Assembly: GCA_036381175.1 (NCBI GenBank)
Contig: DASVDI010000018.1
Coordinates: 1 to 64,000, forward strand
DNA: 64,000 nucleotides
Source: JAJUFS01 sp036381175
GTDB taxonomy: Bacteria > Pseudomonadota > Gammaproteobacteria > Natronospirales > JAJUFS01
Direction: 5' to 3'
Position 1 is the first letter of the stretch; every line of letters begins with the position of its first letter. The notes under the pieces were generated by a model, which saw nothing but the letters and a program-made list of their open reading frames with translations, had not been told where the DNA came from and searched no databases. Of this stretch, positions 9,901 through 17,587 are shown one piece after another. A program made the position numbers and the translations under genes.

Positions 9901-11391
9901 GCGCTCAAGAACACGCTCGTCACCCAGGCGAACGCCAATGAAGTCGCGAACGCGGTCCGCACGCTCGAATCGCTTCGTGATGACCTGCCGGCGAGTGATG
10001 TTTTCGTGACCACGACGGGTCCCGTGGCCATTGCCCAAGCGTATCTGCGCCTCGCGAATTCGCAGGCCGAACGTGGCAATTTCAGCAACGCCATGAGCTT
10101 CGCGCGCGAGGGCCTGCAACTCGCACCGGACATGCAGGGACTCAAGGATGCGGTTGCATTGTTCGGCAACCAGGCGCGCCGGCAGGAACTGATGGAACTC
10201 GCGAGCAGTGCCACCAGCGGCAGCGTCGGCCGGTTGCCCGCCATGCTTGAAGACGTGCAGAAACTGTTTCCGGCGGATGCCACGGCGATTGCCAACGAAA
10301 CCGTTCGCAATCTTGCGGCGCGCATCGAGAATCTCGAATCGTCCGACGTGATCGGCGCCAACGAACTGCTGGATGCCGCGAAGCGGTTGTTCCCCGGCAA
10401 CGAAGCGCTCGCGGAAATCACGCTCCGCCAGCCGCCACGTCCGTCGCAATACGTGCCGGCGGGCCGCGAAGCGCTGAACAACAAGCAGTTGACCGCCGCG
10501 GAAGAAATTCTCGCCACGGCACAGCGCGAGGAACCGGGCCACCAGCAGGTCGCGGCGTTCGCGAAGGAACTCGCCGACGCCAAGAGCACGGCGAATGAAT
10601 ATTTCGACGAGTACCGGCGATTGATGCTGCAAGGACAGAAGACACAGGCGAAGCGCTACCTCGATTACGCGCTCACGCTCTGGACTGACAGCGAACGCTA
10701 CCAGCAGGAACTGGCGAGCAATTTCACCACCACGCGTGCACCGACACGCGCTGCCGACGGCAGCAAGCCCTGCACCGCGAGCCTGGCTGGTTACGGCCGC
10801 AGCGGCCGCGCGGTCTGTTACGACATGGTGGCCGACGGCGTGCGCGGTCCCGAAATGATTGTGGTGCCGGCCGGCAGCGGTTTCGCAGAACCTTTCGCCA
10901 TTGGCAAATACGAAGTCTCGGTCAGCGATTACAACAATTACTGCACGGCGAGTGGGAAATGCGCGGCCATCGATGGTAATGCGGATCTGCCGGTGACGAA
11001 CGTTTCATTCACTCACATGCAGGGCTACGTGCAGTGGCTGAGCCAGGTCACCGGCGCGAGTTACCGGATCCCGACGGAAGCGGAATGGATTTACGCGGCC
11101 AACGCGAACAACCCGGACGCGGTCAAGGACTTCAACTGCCGCGTTACGCAGGGCGGCCAGGTCATCAAGGGGCTGACCATGCTGGAAACCCGGTCGGGAC
11201 GTTCGAATCCCTGGGGCCTGACGAACTACGCCGGCAACGTCCAGGAACTGGTTCGTGCCGGCTCCGGTGTCACCGCCCGCGGCGGCGCCTTCCGTGACAA
11301 CCTGAGCAATTGCGGCATCCAGTTTGTTCGCACACACACGGGCGCCGCTGATGAAGTCACCGGCTTCCGTGTCGCCCGCAACACCGACTGA
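6961..11391 (+). CDS. Membrane Ser/Thr protein kinase with periplasmic helical repeats and C-terminal FGE/SUMF1-like domain
   Basis: This 1476-residue kinase starts at GTG 6961, with CAGGAG upstream. Residues 1-245 are acidic and Ala-rich and carry five Thr motifs at T140, T151, T162, T172 and T183, spaced 10-11 residues apart. The kinase domain is about 246-515: glycine loop GEGGMG near 255, catalytic loop HSDFKPGN at 377, DFG at 397, and ATPEMF. The Arg of the HRD motif is Ser, so it is a non-RD kinase. One membrane segment lies at about 527-546. The rest should be periplasmic: a long helical, TPR-like region to about 1230, then a formylglycine-enzyme-like domain at about 1285-1476 (YRIPTEAEW, NPWGLTNYAGNVQEL, RGGAF). 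No catalytic Cys pair is evident, so that domain is more likely a sensor or binder. The partners are probably the adjacent phosphatase and the FHA cyclase. Confidence 0.92.
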   Translation: MSDFKSLLADLAQGNVSIETVRSWIDDALAEGTADSESLLALLESAAEILPPDLVDSLKTTITSGNAGSPDAPLEFDFDIRIPEPEEATVTDSDRTVADPDTAQAGARADAEIELSLVPLTEEEAAEQAAAQAAAAAEKTQIVDKGDDEKTQMMPPPGEEKTQVIPRGAEKTRVMPDADAEATVLNDPDATPGAGRAFDPFAMSDSTTPAASAPTGTGWPTNTGFTGGRGSGLDPRNIGPGTILKERFELLSAIGEGGMGMVYKARDLLKVEAKDRNPYIAVKLLSGDFREHPEAFIALQRESSKAQKLAHPNITTVYDFDRDGATVYLTMELMEGEELAKFIKKLPAGGLPTDEALGIIKQLCDGLEYAHARNLVHSDFKPGNCFFLKDGTVKILDFGIARASTTRSDAQGETTVFDPGQLGALTPAYATPEMFEGLDPAAGDDIYALACVAYELLTGKHPFNKLSSVKAMEKGLSPAPITHKPGFTKRQQKVLFKALAFRREDRTKSVVEFWEGIQFKKNNLPYYLAAGVAGALLISALAYKPIIETIEDNKNAEIITALEQGSRQVPDVLANLGQFSERARGGLLEDGKDIIIGYYQQRAEALVDESQGNYDFPAAFREIDKVREYYPDSAQVQTLETNLTDRRNTLISQLNSTFDAYLTEDRLLPLESEDDITDVLDKLRQAAPENALLDDARLSARYAELAEGAIKANAWDRAAEYLAAGLAYAPKDALLLNLDDQVSRELKRQADAKLVADIKGRLDAQRGALNSIDGYIAAVDDINRLTELRPDDALLGEILGPLRETVSARIQALAGAGDFAAAEELLFTFARQFSVSELLGLRENLSRAEINAGYQPGNLSDALQALNQRRVLMDELLGQAAFNNEWNDALAKQFKETIALLRPGNTWFEEMQQRIVNAYVQQAQSLIQADRFDAARRMLDIGETFRPDLPVFDQQRVVLADAEAQFKREQEERLRLARIDALKNTLVTQANANEVANAVRTLESLRDDLPASDVFVTTTGPVAIAQAYLRLANSQAERGNFSNAMSFAREGLQLAPDMQGLKDAVALFGNQARRQELMELASSATSGSVGRLPAMLEDVQKLFPADATAIANETVRNLAARIENLESSDVIGANELLDAAKRLFPGNEALAEITLRQPPRPSQYVPAGREALNNKQLTAAEEILATAQREEPGHQQVAAFAKELADAKSTANEYFDEYRRLMLQGQKTQAKRYLDYALTLWTDSERYQQELASNFTTTRAPTRAADGSKPCTASLAGYGRSGRAVCYDMVADGVRGPEMIVVPAGSGFAEPFAIGKYEVSVSDYNNYCTASGKCAAIDGNADLPVTNVSFTHMQGYVQWLSQVTGASYRIPTEAEWIYAANANNPDAVKDFNCRVTQGGQVIKGLTMLETRSGRSNPWGLTNYAGNVQELVRAGSGVTARGGAFRDNLSNCGIQFVRTHTGAADEVTGFRVARNTD

Positions 11392-11407
11392 AAAAACGGA
11401 CCCGTGG

Positions 11408-11992
11408 ATGAAGGCTTCCGAACTTCGTGACCTGACCCGCAAGTACGCCGGCGGCAAGCTTGGCCGCGAGGAGTACCTGGCGGAACGCGCGCGTCTGATC
11501 GGCGGTGTCGTGGCGGGTGACATCGAGCTGCATTACCGCGAACTTGAACCCGCCGGCGCCAGGCGCGACAGTGCGCGGGCGCAGAAACACTGGCTGCTCC
11601 CCACCGGCAGCGTGCTGCTGGTCGGCCTGCTGATCATCGCCCTGCTGGCGTATTTCATCGACGGAGAAGATACCCGACGCGACACCGGCAACAAGGCTGT
11701 GGCTGCGCCTGTCGTCGAGAACCCCGGCGCCCTGCGGCTGGATGCGTTCATGAGCGCGGGCGACTGGTCCGAAACCGCATTGGCGCAACTGGAGAAGGAC
11801 TGGGTCGCGCTGTCGGCATTCCACCAGGAAAACGCGCGCCGCAGTCCGTCATTCCAGCGGCTGAAATACGAAACCAGCCAGCGCATCACCGAACAGCAGG
11901 CCCTGCTCACCGCCGGGAAAATGGAGGCCTTGCTGCAGGCAACGCGCTTGCGGGAGTTTGCCGAGCAGCTGGGCATCAAGACGGATAAATGA
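11408..11992 (+). CDS. Small single-pass membrane protein with SHOCT-like N-terminus
   Basis: A 194-residue protein whose ATG at 11408 lies 16 bp after the kinase stop, so it is probably cotranscribed. The first 30 residues (LRDLTRKYAGGKLGREEY) look like a SHOCT-type short C-terminal/oligomerisation helix pair, here placed at the N-terminus. One membrane helix follows at about residues 61-84 (VLLVGLLIIALLAYF). The remaining about 105 residues are helical and should be periplasmic. I recognise no enzyme motif. An upstream in-frame ATG at 11324 overlaps the kinase gene and is less likely. The position suggests an accessory of the kinase, which is inference. Confidence 0.75.
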   Translation: MKASELRDLTRKYAGGKLGREEYLAERARLIGGVVAGDIELHYRELEPAGARRDSARAQKHWLLPTGSVLLVGLLIIALLAYFIDGEDTRRDTGNKAVAAPVVENPGALRLDAFMSAGDWSETALAQLEKDWVALSAFHQENARRSPSFQRLKYETSQRITEQQALLTAGKMEALLQATRLREFAEQLGIKTDK

Positions 11993-12033
11993 GTGGTAAG
12001 CGCGGCTCGAAAAACGCCGCTTGAAAAACCGCT

Positions 12034-12063
12034 AAAAAAAAAGGGGCCGTTGCGGCCCCTTTT
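12034..12063. terminator. Bidirectional intrinsic terminator
   Basis: The arms AAAAGGGGCC (12039-12048) and GGCCCCTTTT (12054-12063) enclose a 5-nt loop, with a run of nine A on the left. It therefore gives a T-run for both the plus-strand kinase unit and the convergent minus-strand cyclase gene. Confidence 0.9.
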
Positions 12064-12097
12064 CCATGTTCCAGAACGAAAATCTGTTTGCCGAAAC

Positions 12098-12991
12098 CTA
12101 TTCCACGAACGTGAAACGGATCGCATCCGGCGATCCTGCATCCAGCGCCTGCCCGAGACCGATCACGCCCTTGCCCTTGATCGGAACGTTGTCGCGCCGG
12201 ATGAAATTTTCCTGCCCTTCCGCGGAAGTCACGTAGGTGCCGTTGATGCTCTGATCCGTCAGGATGAAATTGCCCTTGCGGAATTCGACGCGCGCGTGCA
12301 GCCGTGAAATGAGATTGTGCTTCACGACGAGATCATTCTGATCCGCGCGACCCATCACCACGGTCGGGCGATCCTCGCTGACTTCGATGGACTGCCCCTG
12401 GTATTCCAGCACCAGCTTGCATTGCTGCACCGTCGGCGCCGAACCCCAGCTCATGGTGGCCATGCGGGTAACGTCTTCGCGCTGCCAGATCAGCTCCATG
12501 AGGTCGATGTGATCCTTCTTGCCCTTGACGGCGGCGCGATCGATCTGCCGCACGGAATCCTCCCACAACGGACCGAGCTTCGCGGCCGTCTCGGCGGTGG
12601 TCAGGATCTGTCCCGCCTTGGCTTGCCCTGCCATGCGTGCGGCGATGTTGACGGCGTCACCGAATACATCGCCCTTGTCGAGCAGCGCGGGCCCATGATG
12701 AAAGCCCACACGAATCTGGATGTCGCGTCCATCGACAATCAGCCCCTCGGTGATGCTTTCCTGCATTTCGGATGCAGCCTGGGCGGCGTCATCGACGCCA
12801 TTGAAGGTGACCATGACTTCATCGCCAATGGTCTTGATGAGGGTTCCCCGGTTGCGCTCCGTCGCTTCCGTCATGAGAGCTATGCAACGGGCAATCGTGT
12901 CGCGGGCCTTTACGTCGCCGATGGTCTCGTACAGCCTGGTGCTGCCGCAGACGTCGGCAAACAGTATGGCCACCTGCTTTTCATTCGCCAT
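12098..12991 (-). CDS. Class III adenylate/guanylate cyclase with C-terminal FHA domain
   Basis: A soluble 297-residue protein predicted to make a cyclic nucleotide and to bind phosphothreonine. The cyclase domain (about 1-170) has the metal-binding Asp in LFADVCGSTRLY, the second Asp in KTIGDEVMVTF, and the transition-state pair in VNIAARM, so it looks catalytically complete. A linker of about 30 residues leads to the FHA domain at about 200-290, with VVMGRADQND, the phosphate-binding ISRLHA and SINGTYV. The chosen ATG at 12991 starts MANEKQ; a longer frame to 13057 adds residues with no domain character. It converges on the kinase/phosphatase unit across a shared terminator, and its FHA domain is a natural reader for the kinase Thr motifs. 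Confidence 0.92.
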   Translation of the reverse strand: MANEKQVAILFADVCGSTRLYETIGDVKARDTIARCIALMTEATERNRGTLIKTIGDEVMVTFNGVDDAAQAASEMQESITEGLIVDGRDIQIRVGFHHGPALLDKGDVFGDAVNIAARMAGQAKAGQILTTAETAAKLGPLWEDSVRQIDRAAVKGKKDHIDLMELIWQREDVTRMATMSWGSAPTVQQCKLVLEYQGQSIEVSEDRPTVVMGRADQNDLVVKHNLISRLHARVEFRKGNFILTDQSINGTYVTSAEGQENFIRRDNVPIKGKGVIGLGQALDAGSPDAIRFTFVE

Positions 12992-13149
12992 GTCGCTCGT
13001 TCCCGTGGAATTCGCCGCGTGTCCCCTGCCCGCGCCGGGGATGACGGCGCGGACCAACCATGCTGGTGCGGCAAATTTTTACAATAACCATTTATAGCAT
13101 GAAACCGGTCACGCTTGCCCCGCTGGAAACCCCGCCACATCAGCCACAA

Positions 13150-13986
13150 TCAGCGCTCGGCGACGAGATAGCAGATCCAGGCCGGGTCCGCATCGCCCCG
13201 CTCGACCGGCTCGAACTCGCCGTCGCCCTCGCCGTCCTCATCCTCGCCCTGCCACCAGACGGTGACCTTGCTGAAACCGGCTTCGGTCAGGAGTTCGCGG
13301 ATTTCCGGCAGCGTCCACAGGCGCCAGTGGTAGGAGAAGGCGTGCTTCAGTGCCGAACCGTCGGGAAAGCGGAAACTGATGTGGCAGACGTAATCGCCGC
13401 TGACCGGATCGTAGTCTTCCTGTTCCCAGATATAGGTGAAGCCGTCGCATTTGCGCTTCTCGGTGTATTCGTCCTGGAAGGCGTCATAGCCGCCGTAAGC
13501 GTCCATGACAAAAATGCCGTCCTTCGCGAGGCCTTCGCGCACGGCGCTGAAATACTGCAGCAACTGTTCGCGCTGTTTGAAGATCCAGTAGCTGAAGTTC
13601 ATTGCGACGGTGATGTCGGCCGGTTCAGTGGACGTATCCAGCACATCGCCGAGAATCATTTTCACGCGTGATTGTTCGGCGGGCTCGAGCGCCCGCCAGT
13701 GCCGCTCGCGACCCCAGGCGAGCACATCCGCATCGAGATCGACGCCGATGGCGAGATTGTCCGCATCGCGCTTCGCCCACTCGCAAGCCGCCCACGCGCT
13801 GCCACAGAAATCCTCGCGCAATACCCGGGCCTCGCGACCTCGAAGCTCCTGGTAAACGTCGGCGACGAATTCCATTTCCGTTTCCGGATCCTGCACGGCG
13901 TCTTCGTAGAGCGCGTACTTGTCCGCGCTGTCGGCCTTGCGCGCGCCTTGCTTCTTCGGCTGCTTCTTTGCCTTGTGACGGCCCAT
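13150..13986 (-). CDS. Class I SAM-dependent methyltransferase
   Basis: A 278-residue protein with a Lys-rich N-terminal tail (KAKKQPKKQGARK) followed by a Rossmann-type methyltransferase fold. A glycine-poor motif I region (VLREDFCGSAWAACEWA) precedes an acidic ribose-binding strand ending (AIGVDLDADVLAWG), a motif II/III region (MILGDVLD), and NFSYWIFKQREQLLQYF. The C-terminal part is very acidic (GEDEDGEGDGEFEP). The substrate is unknown; the basic tail could indicate RNA or ribosome contact, which is a guess. AAGGA lies just upstream of the ATG. It is not obviously linked to its neighbours. Confidence 0.8.
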   Translation of the reverse strand: MGRHKAKKQPKKQGARKADSADKYALYEDAVQDPETEMEFVADVYQELRGREARVLREDFCGSAWAACEWAKRDADNLAIGVDLDADVLAWGRERHWRALEPAEQSRVKMILGDVLDTSTEPADITVAMNFSYWIFKQREQLLQYFSAVREGLAKDGIFVMDAYGGYDAFQDEYTEKRKCDGFTYIWEQEDYDPVSGDYVCHISFRFPDGSALKHAFSYHWRLWTLPEIRELLTEAGFSKVTVWWQGEDEDGEGDGEFEPVERGDADPAWICYLVAER

Positions 13987-14063
13987 GATGATTCCTTTGC
14001 TGCAAAAGCGGCTGATTCTAGCCGAGCGGCGCTCATGCGCCCAATTCCGCGGCAGACAACCCT

Positions 14064-14082
14064 GTTAATGAGAATTATTATT
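14064..14082 (+). promoter_or_regulatory. Fur box upstream of the iron permease
   Basis: The sequence GTTAATGAGAATTATTATT matches the 19-bp Fur consensus GATAATGATAATCATTATC at 15 positions. It sits 39 bp before the FTR1 start, so iron repression is expected. Confidence 0.8.
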
Positions 14083-14121
14083 ATTTAATATTCAGGGCTG
14101 AACTTTGCCGGAGCCTCGACC

Positions 14122-16050
14122 ATGCATCGCCTGACCCGCTTCTCGTTTGTCCTGCTGGCCTTCGCCATATTTCCCGTTCACGCCCAATCCGACAGCAATC
14201 CGGCACGCCTTGCGCAGCTCGTCGATTACGTCGGCGTGGATTACGCCGTCGCGGTACGGGACGGCGAAGTCATCAGCGCCTTCGAATACGGCGAGATGCA
14301 GGAATTCTCGAAGCTGATCGTGGAGCAGACGCAGGAGTTGCCCGCGCAAACGCGCGAGCAGCTGCTGCCGCTGGCAACGCAATTGCAGGATGCGATCGAC
14401 GCGAAAGCCGATCCCGCCGAGGTCGCGAACCTCGCCGCGGCCATGACGGAAATCATTCTGCAATCGCCCGCGCTCCAGTCGGCACCGGCAACAACGCCCG
14501 ACCTCGCCGTCGCGGAAAAGCTCTACGCACAGCAGTGCGCTGCCTGCCACGGCGCGAGCGGCCAGGGCGACGGCCCGGCGAAGACGGCTGACATGGAACC
14601 GGCACCGACCGACTTCACCGATACCGAACGCGCGCACGCGCGCAGCCTCTACGGGCTTTACAACACCATCTCGCTCGGCGTTGAAGGCACGGCGATGCCG
14701 TCTTTCGAACATCTCCCCAAGGAACAGCGCTGGGCGCTCGCGTTCTACGTCGGCAGCCTTTACGCGGATGACGAAACGCTCGCAAGCGGCGCGGATGCCT
14801 TCACCGAAACGCCGGATGCCGAGCTTCCCCGCATGAGCACGCTGACCACCGCGACGCCGGCGGGCGTTGCCGAACAGCAAGGCGCGATCGCGGCGGACAT
14901 TCACGCCTGGCTGCGTCGCAATCCGGCGGCACTGGAAGATCTTCAGCCGGATCCGCTTGCGGTCGCGATGACCGGCATTCGCAGCAGCGTTGATCTGTAC
15001 GCGGCAGGCGAACCGGAAGCGGCGCACGACGCGGCAATCGACGCGTACCTCGAAGGTTTCGAACTCGCCGAAGCCGCATTGAGCACCACGCAATCCGATC
15101 TCGTGCTGGCGGTCGAAACCGCCATGACAAACCTGCGCCTTGCGATCCGAAACCGCCTGCCCGAAAGCGAAGTGCGCGCGGCCGCCGACGAAGCACTGGC
15201 GTTATTGCAGCAAGCACGCGACAGCCGCACGGGCGAATCGCTGTCGTCCGGCGTCGCGTTCGTGAGCGCGCTGGTCATCATGCTGCGCGAAGGCCTCGAA
15301 GCGATTCTCGTGCTCGGCGCGATTGCCGCGTTCCTCGGCAAGACCGGTCGCCGCGACGCAATGCCATGGCTGCACGGCGGCTGGATCGCGGCACTCGCCG
15401 TCGGTGTGCTGACGTGGGTGGTGTCGAATTATTTCATCGCGATCTCCGGTGCGACGCGCGAAGTCACCGAAGGCGTGACGGCGCTGGTCGCAGCGGGTGT
15501 GCTGTTCTACGTCGGCTTCTGGATGCACAGCAAACTGAACGCAAGACGCTGGCAGGAATTCATCCAGCACAGCGTGCAGAAGGCACTGGACCAGAAAGGC
15601 CTGTGGGCGATCGCGTTCATCGCCTTCATTGCCGTTTATCGCGAAGTGTTCGAAACCGTCTTGTTCTTCCAGGCGCTGTGGGCGCAGGTGACGGTGCCGG
15701 CCGCGGAAAGCGCGATGCTCGGCGGCGCGATATCGGGCGCGGTCATCATCGTCGGACTCGCATGGGCGATCTTCCGCTTCGGCGTCCGCCTGCCGTTGAA
15801 ACAATTCTTCGGCGTCACCGCCACGATCATGATCGCGCTCGCTGTCATCTTCGCGGGCAAGGGCGTGGCGGCATTGCAGGAAGCAGGCTATCTGCCGATG
15901 GATCCGGTCGCGTTCTTCCCGCGCATCGAACTGCTCGGCATCTACCCGACGCTGCAATCACTGGGCGTGCAGTTCCTTGTGCTCGCGGCGGCGCTCGCGC
16001 TCATCGTTTACAATGCGCGCTCGTCGCGCACGGCCAGTGCACAAGGCTGA
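14122..16050 (+). CDS. FTR1-family iron permease with N-terminal cytochrome c domain
   Basis: A 642-residue inner-membrane iron uptake protein. A signal peptide (to about residue 22) leads into a periplasmic part with a c-type heme site CAACH near residue 140 and a distal Met in TAMPSFEH. The second half, from about 375, is the FTR1 permease of seven membrane helices with both REGLE and REVFE iron-binding REXXE motifs. Heme c next to an iron channel suggests redox handling of iron before transport, comparable in role to the EfeUOB and FTR1/Fet3 oxidase-permease pairs. GGAG precedes the ATG and a strong Fur box lies upstream. Fusions of this kind are known in proteobacteria. No EfeO or EfeB partner is in the window. 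Confidence 0.92.
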   Translation: MHRLTRFSFVLLAFAIFPVHAQSDSNPARLAQLVDYVGVDYAVAVRDGEVISAFEYGEMQEFSKLIVEQTQELPAQTREQLLPLATQLQDAIDAKADPAEVANLAAAMTEIILQSPALQSAPATTPDLAVAEKLYAQQCAACHGASGQGDGPAKTADMEPAPTDFTDTERAHARSLYGLYNTISLGVEGTAMPSFEHLPKEQRWALAFYVGSLYADDETLASGADAFTETPDAELPRMSTLTTATPAGVAEQQGAIAADIHAWLRRNPAALEDLQPDPLAVAMTGIRSSVDLYAAGEPEAAHDAAIDAYLEGFELAEAALSTTQSDLVLAVETAMTNLRLAIRNRLPESEVRAAADEALALLQQARDSRTGESLSSGVAFVSALVIMLREGLEAILVLGAIAAFLGKTGRRDAMPWLHGGWIAALAVGVLTWVVSNYFIAISGATREVTEGVTALVAAGVLFYVGFWMHSKLNARRWQEFIQHSVQKALDQKGLWAIAFIAFIAVYREVFETVLFFQALWAQVTVPAAESAMLGGAISGAVIIVGLAWAIFRFGVRLPLKQFFGVTATIMIALAVIFAGKGVAALQEAGYLPMDPVAFFPRIELLGIYPTLQSLGVQFLVLAAALALIVYNARSSRTASAQG

Positions 16051-16086
16051 AGCGACGACATCAAACGCCGTCCTGGGAGAATACCG

Positions 16087-17529
16087 ATGATGCTCCGCCT
16101 GCACGCCTTGCTGCCGGCGCTGCTGCTTGCGTTACCCGCAAGCGCCGCGCCGGAAAATGAAACACCGGAAACCGGAGCGCTGCCCGCGCCCGTCGCCGTC
16201 AGCGAACTGGTTCGCGAGAATGTCATCGCGCTGCAACGCCGTGCGGCGGAAAGCGAGCGCGCATTCGACATCGTCGCGTCATTGACCACGGAAGTCGGAC
16301 CGCGTTCCGCCGGCAGCAGCGGCGATCGCGCCGCCATTGCCTGGGCGCTGACAAAACTGCGCGAGCTCGGCTTCGAAAACGTGCACGCCGAACCCGTCGA
16401 AGTGCCGCACTGGGAACGCGGCACGCTTGTCGCGGAAATTCTCGAACCCTATCCGCAGCAACTCGCGGCGCTGTCGCTCGGCGGCAGCATCGGCACGCCA
16501 TCCGAAGGGATCGCAGCACCCGTCATCGCCGTCGAAAACCTGGATGAACTCGCAACGCTCAAGCGAACCGATGTGCGCGGTCACATCGTTTACATCAACG
16601 GCGAAATGGAACGGCGCCGCGACGGTTCCGGTTACGGCGAGGCGGTTGGCAAACGCACGAATGGTGCAGTGGAAGCCGCGAAGCTCGGTGCGGTCGGCGT
16701 TGTCATTCGTTCTGTCGGCACCGACAACAATCGTCACGCGCATACGGGCGCGATGCGTTATGCCGATGACGTGAAACGCATTCCAGCAATCGCACTGTCG
16801 AATCCGGACGCAGACATGCTCGACCGGCAGCTCGCCACCGGACGCGATGTCGTTTTCCGCATGCGTTCGACCGCGCGCTATTTGCCGAACGAAATGTCCG
16901 CGAACGTGATCGGTGAGATTCCGGGCAGCACCAAACCTGAAGAAATCGTTCTGCTCGCCGCGCATCTTGATTCCTGGGATGTCGGCACGGGCGCGCACGA
17001 CGATGCCGCCGGTGTTGCGATCGTGACAGCAGCAGCAAAGCTGATCGGTGAACTGCGCACGCCACCGGAACGCACGATTCGTGTCGTGTTGTATGCGAAC
17101 GAGGAATTCGGCCTCTCGGGCGGGCGCGCCTATCCCGTCGAACATGCGAACGAACTCGAGAATCATGTACTCGCAATGGAAGCGGACTTCGGCGCTGGTC
17201 GCGTGTGGAAATTCTCCAGTCGTGTGCCGGAAGAAAAGCTGCCGATGATCGCGACGATGTTCGAGCTCATCAAACCGCTGGGCATCGAATGGGGAAACAA
17301 CGAAGCATACGGCGGTGCGGACATCGGACCATTGCGCCGACGCGGCGTGCCGGTCGTACAGCCGACACAGGACGGCACCTTGTATTTCGATGTGCATCAC
17401 ACCGAAAACGACACGCTGGACAAGATCGATCCCGTGCAGCTGAATCAGAACGTTGCGGTCTATGCGACGGTGGCGTACATCGCGTCGATGCTGGACGAGG
17501 ATTTCGGGCGGTTGCCGGTCGAGGAATGA
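16087..17529 (+). CDS. M28-family zinc aminopeptidase/carboxypeptidase, secreted
   Basis: A 480-residue exported peptidase with a signal peptide ending PASAA. A PA-like inserted region is followed by the M28 catalytic domain. Zinc ligands and catalytic acids are visible: AAHLDSWDVGTGAHDDAAG, NEEFGLSGG, the Asp of EADFGAG, and the late His of VHHTENDT. The overall pattern resembles carboxypeptidase Q-like members that trim dipeptides or aminoacyl ends. It starts 36 bp after the iron permease with GGGAG before the tandem ATG ATG, so the two may be cotranscribed; a functional link is not evident. Confidence 0.88.
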   Translation: MMLRLHALLPALLLALPASAAPENETPETGALPAPVAVSELVRENVIALQRRAAESERAFDIVASLTTEVGPRSAGSSGDRAAIAWALTKLRELGFENVHAEPVEVPHWERGTLVAEILEPYPQQLAALSLGGSIGTPSEGIAAPVIAVENLDELATLKRTDVRGHIVYINGEMERRRDGSGYGEAVGKRTNGAVEAAKLGAVGVVIRSVGTDNNRHAHTGAMRYADDVKRIPAIALSNPDADMLDRQLATGRDVVFRMRSTARYLPNEMSANVIGEIPGSTKPEEIVLLAAHLDSWDVGTGAHDDAAGVAIVTAAAKLIGELRTPPERTIRVVLYANEEFGLSGGRAYPVEHANELENHVLAMEADFGAGRVWKFSSRVPEEKLPMIATMFELIKPLGIEWGNNEAYGGADIGPLRRRGVPVVQPTQDGTLYFDVHHTENDTLDKIDPVQLNQNVAVYATVAYIASMLDEDFGRLPVEE

Positions 17530-17531
17530 TT

Positions 17532-17581
17532 GTAGGAGCGCCTTCAGGCGCGAAAGGGTTCGCGCCTGAAGGCGCTCCTAC
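17532..17581. repeat. REP-like long hairpin between convergent genes
   Basis: Two perfect 23-nt arms (17532-17554 and 17559-17581) enclose a 4-nt loop; the left arm begins GTAGGAGCGCCTTCAGG. It lies between the peptidase and convergent dusA and can end transcription from both sides. Its sequence is like the REP elements dispersed in Xanthomonadales and pseudomonads. Confidence 0.8.
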
Positions 17582-17587
17582 GAAGCA

